A DNA stretch of 32,157 nt from an uncultured Clostridia bacterium (lineage in GTDB: Bacteria > Bacillota > Clostridia > Oscillospirales > Oscillospiraceae): assembly GCA_937858235.1 (NCBI GenBank), contig CALLZZ010000342.1, forward strand, positions 1 to 32,157, in the 5' to 3' direction. A program made the position numbers and the translations under genes. Numbering within the stretch: the stretch's first letter is position 1; every line of letters starts with the position of its first letter. Of this stretch, positions 1-7,883 are shown piece by piece. The notes below the pieces were generated by a model. The model had not been told where the DNA came from. It did not search any database and was given only the letters and a program-made list of their open reading frames with translations.

Positions 1-136
1 CCTCTTCCATCTTTTCGTAAGCCGCCGTGTCTTCTGCTGAGACGATGCCTTTCTCGTCTCGCTTGTCCTCTAAAAAGGTCTTAGCCTTTTCCCAGGTTTC
101 AAGGCGCTTGTTTCTCAGTTCCTGAATTTTGTTCAT
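1..136 (-). CDS. Phage major capsid protein, N-terminal fragment (HK97 family)
   Basis: The first 45 codons of a gene that runs off the left edge. An ATG at 136 follows an AGGAGG ribosome site with about 7 bases of spacing. The translation starts MNKIQELRNKRLETWEKAKT and continues charged and helical, as the scaffold-like delta domain of HK97-type capsid proteins does. It lies 13 bases downstream of the prohead protease and after the portal, which is the canonical portal-protease-capsid order. The family call rests on this order and on the coiled N-terminus; the capsid fold itself is outside the window. Confidence 0.8.
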   Translation of the reverse strand, partial: MNKIQELRNKRLETWEKAKTFLEDKRDEKGIVSAEDTAAYEKMEE

Positions 137-149
137 TTCTTCGTCCTCC

Positions 150-914
150 TTAATGACGTAAAAGTTCGAGCCGTTTTGTAAGCTCTTTGTATTTCGTGCC
201 TGTTTCTTCCAAGTTGTCCGCTTCTTCATCGGACCCCGCTTCTTCCTCTTTCTTTGCTAAAACCGCATCGGCACTGATCTTGTTTAAGACCGTGCTCATC
301 ATCTTTCTTGCGGCAAAAGCCATACCTTCCTGAGTTTCTTCATCCGCTTCCTTCTCTTCATCGTCTCCGGTGAAAAGAAGGCGGTCACAAAAGCCGAGTT
401 CCTTGGCCTTCTTTGCATTCATCCAAGTCTCGTCATCCATCAGGCGAGAGATTTTATGCCTGGAAAGCCCGGTTTTGAGTTCATAGGCGTTAATGATGGA
501 TTCTTTGACTTCGTCCAAGATGTCCAGTGCCTTTTCCATCTCGTCTTTCCAGCCGTAGGCGGAAGTTTCGGGATTGTGAATCATCATCATGGAAGAAGGA
601 CTCATCAACACCTCACCGCCCGCCATCGCAATGACGGAAGCGGCAGAAGCGGCAATGCCCTCAATTTTCACCGTGATTTTGCCTTTGTGATCCATGAGCA
701 TGGTGTAGATCTGTGATGCCGCAAAGACATCGCCGCCGGGTGAATTAATCCACACCGTCATATCTCCCGGATGACTTTCCAGCTCCGATAAGAAAAGAGC
801 CGGTGTGACTTCATCGCCAAACCAGCTCTCTTTTGCAATCGGACCGTCCAGTCTCAGGATGGTTTCTTCCTTTGGATCTCCTCTTTGAAAGACCCAGAAT
901 TTACGTTTCCCCAT
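150..914 (-). CDS. ClpP-like prohead (head maturation) protease
   Basis: A 254-residue serine protease of the ClpP/S14 fold, which in HK97-type phages cleaves the capsid N-terminal domain during head assembly. Visible family features are the oxyanion stretch INSPGGDV at residues 57-63, the nucleophile segment GIAASAASVIAMAG (Ser about 90), the histidine segment MMIHNP (His about 113), and an acidic segment MDDETWMNAKKAKELG that should supply the Asp. The last 60 residues are acidic and low complexity, ending in a charged tail with no catalytic motif. The ATG has a perfect GGAGGT site and overlaps the portal gene by 14 bases, so the two are translationally linked. Confidence 0.93.
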   Translation of the reverse strand: MGKRKFWVFQRGDPKEETILRLDGPIAKESWFGDEVTPALFLSELESHPGDMTVWINSPGGDVFAASQIYTMLMDHKGKITVKIEGIAASAASVIAMAGGEVLMSPSSMMMIHNPETSAYGWKDEMEKALDILDEVKESIINAYELKTGLSRHKISRLMDDETWMNAKKAKELGFCDRLLFTGDDEEKEADEETQEGMAFAARKMMSTVLNKISADAVLAKKEEEAGSDEEADNLEETGTKYKELTKRLELLRH

Positions 915-2127
915 CTCTTTTCACCTCCTTGCCGGAAAAGATGCCGGCATCTTCAAGTTTCGTCATGTTGCCGTTGATCAAGTACAGATCGCCTCCTTCT
1001 TCTTTTGGTATGAGATTCATGTTTTCAAGCCGCCTGATGTCATTGGCACTCATCCAGCCGTTTTGCCTTGCCGTTGCATAGCCCCTCATTCGGCTTTCAT
1101 AGTCGCCCCTTAAAAGCCCGTCGACATTGAACTCAATGAAATAACGCTGTCTTTCAGCGGGGTACAAAAAAGCCTTGTTCATGGCCTGCTCGAGCCGTAC
1201 CAGCCAGGGCCTTATCGTGTGAACGACAAAGCTGATGGACTGGTGTTCGATATTGGAAAAAGTCGCCTTATCGAGGTCTGCCACCAGATGTGGAGGAACA
1301 CGGTAAATGCGGCAGATTTCTTCCGTCTGGTACTTTCTTGTCTCAAGAAACTGTGCTTCATTTGGCGGAATCCCAATTTGCTTATAGGTCATGCCTTCTT
1401 CCAAGACAGCGACTTTGTTGGCATTTCCCGATCCTTTAAAAAGATCGTTCCAGCTTTCTCTGACCTTGGACGGGTCTTTAAGGGTTCCCGGATGCTCCAA
1501 AATACCGCCAGGAGCGGCACCGTTTTGAAAGAAGCTCGCACCGAACTCCTCGGTTGCCATCGACATGCCGATAGCGTTTCGTGCCATCGCAATCGGTGAG
1601 TAGCCCACCAGTCCGTCAAAGCCAAGCCCCGGGATATGAAGAATTTCCTCTCTTCGAAAGGCAATGTTACTCATCCCGCTTTGGTAAAGGTAGATGAGTT
1701 CGTCCGTCTCCGCCCGGCTGACCTGCATCTTGTCCGGCATTAAGGGATAAAGCCCAATGATTTCGCCATGTCCATTTCTTACAATCTGGGCATAGGCATT
1801 GCCCCATAAAAGAAGATGGGTCATCAGGGTTTCCCGGAAGATGAAGGATGTCATTTCCGGATTGGGGCTGTCATGCAGGAGAAAATACAAAGGATGCAGT
1901 GTATCCCTCCTTTTTCCTTCCTCGACTTGTCGATAAAGATGCAAGGGCAGGCTCGCAACAGTCTCAGCAATCACCCTGACACAGGCATAAACCGCCGCCG
2001 ATTGCATGGCATTTTTCTCCGTCACCTGTTTGCCGGAAGAAGACGGGGCAAAGAAAAACCGGAACACCGACGGTTTGGTCAGCTCCGGCTTATCCCTGCT
2101 TTTGAATAGGTTCTTTAAAAGTCCCAG
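901..2127 (-). CDS. Phage portal protein (HK97 family), probable CTG start
   Basis: The portal forms the dodecameric ring through which DNA enters the head. The body matches the HK97-type portal family: a start like KQVTEKNAMQSAAVYACVRV, then PLHLYRQ, and the PEMTSF...ETLMTHLLLWGNAYA segment. An internal GTG at 2067 has no ribosome site and leaves the protein short. In the same frame a CTG at 2125-2127 sits 9 bases after GGAGG and gives an N-terminus reading (M)GLLKNLFKSRDKPELTKP, which looks like a normal portal start (about 408 residues). An ATG just upstream is in another frame and stops after 14 codons. I therefore extend the gene to the CTG, which is inferred. TerL ends 23 bases upstream. 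Confidence 0.88.
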   Translation of the reverse strand: MGLLKNLFKSRDKPELTKPSVFRFFFAPSSSGKQVTEKNAMQSAAVYACVRVIAETVASLPLHLYRQVEEGKRRDTLHPLYFLLHDSPNPEMTSFIFRETLMTHLLLWGNAYAQIVRNGHGEIIGLYPLMPDKMQVSRAETDELIYLYQSGMSNIAFRREEILHIPGLGFDGLVGYSPIAMARNAIGMSMATEEFGASFFQNGAAPGGILEHPGTLKDPSKVRESWNDLFKGSGNANKVAVLEEGMTYKQIGIPPNEAQFLETRKYQTEEICRIYRVPPHLVADLDKATFSNIEHQSISFVVHTIRPWLVRLEQAMNKAFLYPAERQRYFIEFNVDGLLRGDYESRMRGYATARQNGWMSANDIRRLENMNLIPKEEGGDLYLINGNMTKLEDAGIFSGKEVKRDGET

Positions 2128-2150
2128 AGGACATCACCTCCTTATCGTTT

Positions 2151-3752
2151 CTAAAAGAGCAGCAAGCCCCGCTCGTCGTATACAGAGCCGAGGTCGCTTC
2201 CCTGATTTCGGATCGCCCGGTCAAGTGCCATAATGAGCGCCACCGCACCGTCAATCCGCTCGGTCGATTTTTCCTTGTCCGGCTTGATGTTTCCAGCAGG
2301 ATCTGTCCTTACGAAAATATTATCCACGCACCAGCGAAGGACAGGATGTGCTCCGTGAGCGAGTTTTTCTTCCAAGACCAGCTTCATCAGCTCCTTTGTC
2401 GGAGGGCTCATGTCCTTATAGCCCTGGCCGAAAGGAACGACGGTAAAGCCCATATCCATGAGGTTCTGGCTCATCTGCACCGCACCCCAGCGGTCAAAGG
2501 CGATCTCTTTGATGTTGTACTTCGTACCGAGGTCTTCAATAAACTGTTCGATAAAGCCGTAATGCACGACATTTCCTTCAGTCGTAAGAAGAAATCCTTC
2601 TTTTTCCCAGATGTCATAGGGCACATGATCTCGGCTGACTCGAAGCGAGATATTGTCTTCCGGTATCCAGAAAAAGGTAAGAACGTAATAGGGCTCGTCT
2701 TCCGTTTCCGGAGGAAAAACCAGGACAAAGGCCGTCAGGTCTGTGGTGCTTGAGAGGTCAAGCCCGCCGTAACAGATGCGGCCTTCGAGTTTTGTCTCAT
2801 CAACCTCTAAGTTACAGGCATCCCACTTTTCCATCGGCATCCAGCGGACGGATTGCTTCACCCATTGATTAAGCCTTAATTGACGGAAGATGTTTTCTTC
2901 CGCCGGGTTCTGCCTTGCGCTGTTGCAGGCGATCCTTAATTTTTCAATATCGACGGTTATGCCAAGAGAAGGGTTGGCCTTTTTCCACACTTCTTCATCC
3001 GTCCAGTCTTCCTCCTCGTCCGCTCCGAAGATGACAGGATAAAAGCTCGGATCCCGTTTTCTTCCTGCAAGGATATCCTCCGCCTTTTGATGGACTTCCC
3101 AGCAGATGGAGTGCCTGTCCGTTCCTGCTGTTGTAATCAAAAAATAGAGCGGCTGTTTTCTGGCATCACCAGAGCCTTTGGTCATAACATCGTAGAGCTG
3201 ACGGTTCGGCTGAGCGTGAAGCTCATCAAAGACAACCCCGTGAACGTTAAGCCCGCGCTTGGTATAGGCTTCTGAGGACAAGACCTGATAGAAGCTGTTT
3301 AAAGGCTTATAGATAAGGCGCTTTTGTGAGATCAAAGGCTTGATGCGGGCTTTCAGCGCAGGGTTTTGTTCCACCATCTGCACCGCCACATCAAAGACAA
3401 TGGATGCCTGCTGGCGGTCGGCGGCACAGCCGTAAATCTCACCGCCGTGCTCGAAATCGCCGCAGGTAAGGTAAAGGGCAATGGCTGCCGCAAGTTCAGA
3501 CTTGCCTTGCTTCTTTGGAATCTCAATATAGGCCGTATTAAACTGCCGATAGCCGTTCGGCTTCAAAATACCGAAGAGGTCTCTTACAATCTGTTCCTGC
3601 CAGTCAATCAGCTCAAAAGGTCTGCCGTACCATTCGCCTTTGGTATGTTTCAAAAGACTGATAAAGGTAACGGTGCGGTCTGCCGCATCTTTGTCGTAAT
3701 GGGAGGAGGGAAGCTTAAATTTTGTCGGTTTGTAGTGTTCTCGTTTTCGCAT
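2151..3752 (-). CDS. terL: Terminase large subunit (Terminase_1 family)
   Basis: A 533-residue ATPase-nuclease that pumps DNA into the prohead and cuts the genome at the end. The N-terminal ATPase has Walker A IPKKQGKS at residues 78-85, Walker B VVFDELHA at about 173-180 with the catalytic DE pair, and a coupling motif LITTAGTD. The C-terminal RNase H-like nuclease starts at GLDLSSTTDLTAF with its first Asp, and ends with the IDGAVALIMALDRA segment usual for this family. Length is normal. An ATG with AAAGGAGG lies just downstream of two intrinsic terminators. The gene is separated from the small terminase by about 5 kb of methyltransferase, MetK and small-protein genes, which is a wider split than usual. 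Confidence 0.96.
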   Translation of the reverse strand: MRKREHYKPTKFKLPSSHYDKDAADRTVTFISLLKHTKGEWYGRPFELIDWQEQIVRDLFGILKPNGYRQFNTAYIEIPKKQGKSELAAAIALYLTCGDFEHGGEIYGCAADRQQASIVFDVAVQMVEQNPALKARIKPLISQKRLIYKPLNSFYQVLSSEAYTKRGLNVHGVVFDELHAQPNRQLYDVMTKGSGDARKQPLYFLITTAGTDRHSICWEVHQKAEDILAGRKRDPSFYPVIFGADEEEDWTDEEVWKKANPSLGITVDIEKLRIACNSARQNPAEENIFRQLRLNQWVKQSVRWMPMEKWDACNLEVDETKLEGRICYGGLDLSSTTDLTAFVLVFPPETEDEPYYVLTFFWIPEDNISLRVSRDHVPYDIWEKEGFLLTTEGNVVHYGFIEQFIEDLGTKYNIKEIAFDRWGAVQMSQNLMDMGFTVVPFGQGYKDMSPPTKELMKLVLEEKLAHGAHPVLRWCVDNIFVRTDPAGNIKPDKEKSTERIDGAVALIMALDRAIRNQGSDLGSVYDERGLLLF

Positions 3753-3770
3753 CCAAGCCTCCTTTGCACA

Positions 3771-3823
3771 TAAAAAAACGACCCTTCAAGGCCGTACCAC
3801 GAGCAAAAGCCCCGCTAAGGGCT
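3771..3823 (-). terminator. Tandem intrinsic terminators upstream of terL
   Basis: On the minus strand a stem with arms at 3808-3812 and 3819-3823 is followed by TTTTG. A second hairpin follows, with arms at 3778-3783 and 3790-3795 (6 bp with one G-U pair), then seven T residues at 3772-3778. Both point leftward and end only about 20 bases before the terL start codon, so they attenuate or insulate terL from the small genes upstream of it. Confidence 0.7.
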
Positions 3824-3848
3824 GATGCTTCTTATTTGTCAAAAAAGT

Positions 3849-4088
3849 TTAGTTGTATTCGTGAAGCAGGATGGCCAGCGCCTTTTCCGCTTCTTCCGAT
3901 GTCGGCCGGATATCCCAGCCCCGATCAAAATTGCAGACGACCTCGCCGTTAATCTTGAGCATCAGTTTGGATATCCTGCCTTTGTCAATCCCGTGTATGC
4001 TGGGCTCATCAAAATGTTTCAGCCAATATTTGCAGGCGGTGTAGCCACCGTCTTCCTTTGGTATGCCAATGGTGCCTTCTTTCCACAT
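3849..4088 (-). CDS. DUF7678-like small phage protein
   Basis: 79 residues with the features of a small family common between terminase and methyltransferase genes of Firmicutes prophages: an MW(K/T)EGT start, a YWLKHFDEPS segment, then GRISKLMLKINGEVVCNFDRGWD and an ALAILLHEYN end. The family name is from memory of this pattern. No catalytic motif or membrane segment is visible; it looks like one compact beta-rich domain. The ATG has a GGAGG site 8 bases upstream and the gene follows the DUF5049 gene by 3 bases. Function is unknown. Confidence 0.75.
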   Translation of the reverse strand: MWKEGTIGIPKEDGGYTACKYWLKHFDEPSIHGIDKGRISKLMLKINGEVVCNFDRGWDIRPTSEEAEKALAILLHEYN

Positions 4089-4091
4089 GGC

Positions 4092-4274
4092 CTAATCCTC
4101 CGTCTTTCCTGTCAAAATGAAGCGGACGTATGCCTTGGGGTCGTCCTCTAAGAAGCAGACCAGCTCATAATAGTCACGCTCAAAGGCCAGCCGCTGAACG
4201 GTCTTCACGTCAAACATGTTGGTCAGCCCCGTATCTCGAATGGCGAGGATTTGTTCTTTGATAGTCTCATTCAT
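4092..4274 (-). CDS. DUF5049-like small phage protein
   Basis: 60 residues starting MNETIKEQILAIRDTGLTNM and containing FDVKTVQRLAFERDYYELVCFLEDDPKAY, which I recognise as the DUF5049 pattern found in many clostridial prophages. A longer reading from 4301 exists but has no ribosome site; the ATG at 4274 follows CGGAGG with good spacing and is preferred. It overlaps the end of the DUF4314 gene by 8 bases. All-helical by appearance. Function unknown. Confidence 0.8.
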   Translation of the reverse strand: MNETIKEQILAIRDTGLTNMFDVKTVQRLAFERDYYELVCFLEDDPKAYVRFILTGKTED

Positions 4275-4494
4275 GGCTGATCCTCCGTACCAGATCTTCA
4301 CCGTAGGCTACGTTAAGGCCGGATCCGTTATCCCAGCGGACCATGATCGAGCCGATGTCATCAATGCCGATCACCGTGCCTTTTGTGCCGACGGGCGGGG
4401 CAAAGGGGTCATCCATTTTCAGAAGCTCAATGCGGCATCCCGTAGGATATTCTTTTCTTAGGGCTTCACGCCTTGCCTGGCTGATTTCTCTCAT
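4267..4494 (-). CDS. DUF4314-like small phage protein
   Basis: 75 residues with the DUF4314 signature: CRIELLKMDDPFAPPVGTKG, then VIGIDDIGSIMVRWDNGSG and LNVAYGED. It probably forms a small beta-barrel of the SH3 or KOW type, judging by the repeated glycine and hydrophobic strands. It overlaps the upstream gene by 4 bases (ATGA-type junction) and the downstream DUF5049 gene by 8, so the three are one translation unit. Role unknown; the trio DUF4314-DUF5049-DUF7678 travels together in prophages. Confidence 0.82.
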   Translation of the reverse strand: MREISQARREALRKEYPTGCRIELLKMDDPFAPPVGTKGTVIGIDDIGSIMVRWDNGSGLNVAYGEDLVRRISHE

Positions 4495-5126
4495 TGCTCT
4501 GCCTCCTTGGGATTTCTGAAAGCGGAAGAGCCTTCGAGGTTTTTCATTAGCAGCTTCCTTGCTTCCTTGAACTCGTCGCCGATGTAGCCAAGGCGCAGGA
4601 GAAAGCAGCGAAAGGTATACTTTTCATTGTCCGTCCGGTTTTCTTTCTCAAGCACTCTGGTCTGAGCTCTGGCGCTGGCAACCAAAAGGCTTATGAACTC
4701 GGTGTAGATTCGCGCTTCATCGGCTGTGAGGAGCCTGTCAAACCAGGGAAAGTTGACTACCCCAATGTCATGCTCCACCAGGATGCGGTCTGCGCCCAGA
4801 GCCTTTTTGATGAGACTGCCCTTGGAGCGCAGGATCAGATCCAGCTTTTCAAGCGTCTCCGTGGAAATCTTGTCGTCCGGAAAGCTGATGGTAAAGCTGT
4901 CGGTCAATGGGAATCCCGCCGCTTCCAGTTTTGCGGTCAGCTCACGGATTTCACTTTCGCCGAGCGCTTTGCCCCAACAAACCTTGCCGTCACGCTCCAC
5001 CGTGGTCTCGCCGATCTTGTCTGAGCAGGTCGGCACGCCCTGGTATTTTGCTTTTGTTCCGAGAAGGTCAGCCAGAGTCTCGGCCAGTTCTTTTCTTGAT
5101 TTTTCTTTCAATGAAAACTTGGTCAT
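4491..5126 (-). CDS. Conserved phage protein ('virulence-related' type)
   Basis: 211 residues. The N-terminus (RKELAETLADLLGTKAKYQG, then CSDKIGETTVERDG) resembles a prophage family often labelled 'virulence-related protein', a label with no experimental meaning that I know of. The middle is strand-rich (SFTISFPDDKISTETLEKLD) and the last 80 residues are helical and charged (DEARIYTEFISLLVASARAQ). No catalytic motif, signal peptide or membrane segment is visible. The ATG has a GGGAGG site 8 bases upstream, and the stop overlaps the DUF4314 start. Function unknown. Confidence 0.7.
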   Translation of the reverse strand: MTKFSLKEKSRKELAETLADLLGTKAKYQGVPTCSDKIGETTVERDGKVCWGKALGESEIRELTAKLEAAGFPLTDSFTISFPDDKISTETLEKLDLILRSKGSLIKKALGADRILVEHDIGVVNFPWFDRLLTADEARIYTEFISLLVASARAQTRVLEKENRTDNEKYTFRCFLLRLGYIGDEFKEARKLLMKNLEGSSAFRNPKEAEQ

Positions 5127-5131
5127 CTCGT

Positions 5132-5392
5132 TTACCTCCCTCTTTCCAATTCTTGGAACTCCTCCCAGGTAATCAGGCCGTCATCGTAAAGTTCGTAGTG
5201 GGCGTTTCCCCGGAAGTATGCCCGCTCTTTTTCCTTGGTCTCTTTGGCAAATTTCAGGTACTCGTTCCAGCCGATCTTGCCTTCGTCGTAGAGTTTTCTT
5301 TCCGGAAATCTTTGGTAGTGGGCTTCCTGTTTTGCCTTGCGGTTTCTTGTCGCTTCCAGAAAGCTTTGTCGTTTTAGTTCTTTGTTTGTCAT
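5132..5392 (-). CDS. Small charged protein with an internal duplication
   Basis: 86 residues, very rich in Lys, Glu and Arg, not recognised. Two halves share a pattern: LYDEGKIGWNEYLKFAK near residues 34-50 and LYDDGLITWEEFQELER at the C-terminus. The shared core (LYD, acidic, G, hydrophobic, W-x-E-aromatic) looks like a short helical hairpin similar to SHOCT-type repeats, and a like motif ends the protein at 32030 (LYEKGLLTAEES). The ATG has an AAGGA site and the gene ends 5 bases before the next start. A slightly longer reading in another frame (5181-5450) lacks a ribosome site and was discarded. Confidence 0.65.
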   Translation of the reverse strand: MTNKELKRQSFLEATRNRKAKQEAHYQRFPERKLYDEGKIGWNEYLKFAKETKEKERAYFRGNAHYELYDDGLITWEEFQELERGR

Positions 5393-5493
5393 GGTCTTTT
5401 CCTTCTTCTTTTTGTATGTACATGTTCGCTCGGAAAGGGAGGAAAGCCAAGGCCTAAAAGCCTTATTTATCAGGCATTTCGGCCTACTTTACC

Positions 5494-5519
5494 GACAAAT
5501 ATACAGCCTGAAATTTGTC
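5494..5519 (-). other. Small hairpin after the adenine methyltransferase stop
   Basis: GACAAAT at 5494-5500 and ATTTGTC at 5513-5519 form a 7-bp inverted repeat with a 12-base loop, directly after the methyltransferase stop codon. A second GC-rich hairpin (AAGGC/GCCTT) lies near 5448-5463. Neither is followed by a clear T run, so I call it RNA structure and not a terminator. The rest of the 128-base gap up to 5393 shows no gene. Confidence 0.35.
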
Positions 5520-5520
5520 A

Positions 5521-6762
5521 CTATTCCACAGTTTTGACAAGCTTTTTATAAGGGATTTTCTTGCCGTCTCGCTCTACAAAAACGTCCGAACTGTCGCCTG
5601 ATTTAAATTCCACATACCGCCTTAAAATGACCGATGCGTACTTATCATCAATCTCTGCCATATAGCAGATGCGGTCGGTTTGTTCACAGGCGATAAGGGT
5701 GGAGCCGCTGCCACCGAAAAGATCCAATACGATGCTGTTTGCCCGGCTTGAGTTTTGAATCGGATAGGATAAAAGGTCTATCGGCTTTGAGGTCGGATGG
5801 TTCTCGTTCTTCTTAGGCTTATTAAACTGCCAGACTGTTTTTTCCGCACGTCCTGCATACCATTCATGCTTGCCCTTTTTGTTCCAGCCAAAAAGGATCG
5901 GTTCATGCGACCACTGGTAGGGAGATCTTCCAAGCACCAGCGAGTCTTTTGCCCAGATGCAGACACCGGATAAGTGAAAGCCCGCATCTTCAAAAGCTTT
6001 TCTGAAGGTAAGACCTTCCGTATCTGCATGAAAGACATAGGCGGAAGCTCCGGCTTCGGAAACCTCGATCATGTTCTTAAAAGAGCTTAGGAGAAAATCG
6101 TAAAACTCCTCCGCTTTCAGGTTATCGTTTTTAATGGAAAGGCCCGACGCACTCTCGTAACTTACCGCATAGGGCGGATCGGTTAAAATCAGGTTTGCTT
6201 TCTTTTTGTCCATGAGCGTTTCCACATCCGAAAGATTGGTCGCATCGCCGCAGATAAGACGGTGCCTTCCTAGTGTCCAGACATCGCCCGGCTCTACAAA
6301 GCTTGCTTCTTCCAGGGCAAAAGTTAGGTCAAAGCCGTCTTCCTTGGTCTCAATCTCGCCTAAAAGTTTATGAAGTTCAGCGTCGGTAAAGCCTAAAAGG
6401 TCGAGGTCAAAGTCCGCTCCTTCCAGTTCCGAAAGCTCTATCGACAGCATTTCTTCATCCCAGCCGGCGTTCAGCGCAAGGCGGTTATCCGCCAAAATAT
6501 AGGCACGCTTTTGCGCTTCGGTTAAATGCTCCACAAATACGCAAGGGACTTCCGTTAATCCTTCTTCCTTGGCCGCAATAATTCTGCCGTGCCCTGCAAT
6601 GATGTTGTAGTCCTTGTCAACCAGGCAGGGATTGATGAAGCCAAACTCCCGGATGGAAGATCGAAGCTGAAGAATCTGTTCTTTGCTGTGCGTTCTGGCA
6701 TTTCTGGCATAGGGAACGAGTTTATCAATGGGAACTTTCTCAAGGTGCTCCGTCATTTTCAT
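5521..6762 (-). CDS. ParB-fused DNA (adenine-N6 or cytosine-N4) methyltransferase
   Basis: 413 residues in two parts. Residues 1-95 are a ParB/Srx-like nuclease domain (PIDKLVPYARNARTHS, then GHGR at 57-60 and ADNRLALNAGWD). Residues 155-400 are a beta-class DNA amino-methyltransferase with the catalytic DPPY at 195-198 and, later, the SAM-binding LDLFGGSGST motif near 350, plus TSKPIDLL. This fusion is frequent in Firmicutes prophages, where it methylates phage DNA without a cognate nuclease. No restriction partner is adjacent. Its ATG overlaps the MetK stop (ATGA), so it is made in step with MetK. The target sequence cannot be read from the protein. Confidence 0.92.
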   Translation of the reverse strand: MKMTEHLEKVPIDKLVPYARNARTHSKEQILQLRSSIREFGFINPCLVDKDYNIIAGHGRIIAAKEEGLTEVPCVFVEHLTEAQKRAYILADNRLALNAGWDEEMLSIELSELEGADFDLDLLGFTDAELHKLLGEIETKEDGFDLTFALEEASFVEPGDVWTLGRHRLICGDATNLSDVETLMDKKKANLILTDPPYAVSYESASGLSIKNDNLKAEEFYDFLLSSFKNMIEVSEAGASAYVFHADTEGLTFRKAFEDAGFHLSGVCIWAKDSLVLGRSPYQWSHEPILFGWNKKGKHEWYAGRAEKTVWQFNKPKKNENHPTSKPIDLLSYPIQNSSRANSIVLDLFGGSGSTLIACEQTDRICYMAEIDDKYASVILRRYVEFKSGDSSDVFVERDGKKIPYKKLVKTVE

Positions 6763-7883
6763 AGGCTCACCCCCGCATGAAACAAAAGTCCTGCCAGGTC
6801 GTTTTCCCAGGGAAGTTCACTGTCACCGAAGTGCCCCTTGATGGCAAGAGGAGCATAGGAATCCCGCCTGAGCTTTAAGTAGTGAATCATGGGCAAAACC
6901 GACAAGGGAAAGAGTGTCTCGCACTCTTCCTTAATCGTTTCTATGTCCTTTGTCTCAGTACCGAAGCAGTCAATATCAAAGTACAAAGGCTCAGGCCTTC
7001 CAATAGCGTAAGCAATGGACACTTCACATTCCTTTGCAAGACCTGAAGAGACGACACTTCGTGCGATGAGCCTTGCCATATAGGCACCCGACCTGTCCAC
7101 CTTGGTCGGGTCTTTCCCTGAAAAAGCTCCTCCGCCATGTCTTGCAAGGCCACCATAGGTATCGACAGCAAGTTTTCTTCCTGTTAAGCCGGTGTCCGCT
7201 TCAGGACCGCCGATAACAAAGCGTCCTGTCGGATTGATATGGATATCTTCTTCCTCAAAGGGAAGCACGCCCTCTAAGGCAGGACGAATCACATGAGTGT
7301 GAATTGCCTTCCTGAGATCCGCATTGGAGATGCTCTCCTCATGCTGGCTGGATAATACGACCGAGTGAATCCTTGTCGCTTCACCGTTCTCATATTCCAC
7401 GGTCACAAGGCACTTGCCGTCAAGCTTTAGTTCAGGGATGATGTTTTTCTCCCGCACTTCTTCAAGTCTCATCGTGAGCCTTCTTGCCAAGACTTGAGGA
7501 AGCGGAAGGTATTCAGGTGTTTCATCCGTTGCGTAGCCGTAGACGATTCCCTGATCACCCGCACCGAGCAGGTTTTCCGCTCGGTCAACACCTTGTGCGA
7601 TGTCGGGGCTTTGTGCGTGAAGTCTTACTTCGATCTCGAAATTTTGAGGTTCATAGCCCACATCAAAAAGCACATCTCGCACAATATTTTCTGCATCGAG
7701 AGACGCTTTGCTCGTCACTTCTCCCGCAACTAAAATAAGCCCCTTTGTCGCCATCACTTCTACCGCAACTCTGGAGCTTTCGTCACCTTTCAGATAGCCG
7801 TCCAGAATGCTGTCAGCAATATAGTCGCAGAGCTTATCCGGGTGACCCTTCGTCACGGACTCGGCTGATTTATAATGTTTCAT
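6759..7883 (-). CDS. metK: Phage-borne S-adenosylmethionine synthetase
   Basis: 374 residues, close to the usual bacterial length. It makes SAM from ATP and methionine in the cytoplasm. Family signatures present are GHPDK near the N-terminus, GAGDQGIVYGYATDE, HINPTGRFVIGGP, and the P-loop-like GGGAFSGKDPTKVDRS, so the catalytic core looks intact. A longer reading to 7931 has no ribosome site; the ATG at 7883 has GGAGG 8-9 bases upstream and gives the typical KSAESVTKGHPDK start. The gene overlaps the cytosine methyltransferase end by 14 bases and the adenine methyltransferase start by 4. Its place between two SAM-consuming enzymes suggests it supplies them. A host copy is presumably elsewhere. 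Confidence 0.95.
   Translation of the reverse strand: MKHYKSAESVTKGHPDKLCDYIADSILDGYLKGDESSRVAVEVMATKGLILVAGEVTSKASLDAENIVRDVLFDVGYEPQNFEIEVRLHAQSPDIAQGVDRAENLLGAGDQGIVYGYATDETPEYLPLPQVLARRLTMRLEEVREKNIIPELKLDGKCLVTVEYENGEATRIHSVVLSSQHEESISNADLRKAIHTHVIRPALEGVLPFEEEDIHINPTGRFVIGGPEADTGLTGRKLAVDTYGGLARHGGGAFSGKDPTKVDRSGAYMARLIARSVVSSGLAKECEVSIAYAIGRPEPLYFDIDCFGTETKDIETIKEECETLFPLSVLPMIHYLKLRRDSYAPLAIKGHFGDSELPWENDLAGLLFHAGVSL

Noticed and set aside
1219..1599. Long plus-strand readings opposite portal, terminase and other phage genes
   Set aside because: They are antisense shadows with no ribosome sites and composition of reversed coding DNA.
5181..5450. Alternative 89-residue reading on the minus strand
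   Set aside because: No ribosome site and overlaps, in another frame, a gene with a good site and sensible composition.
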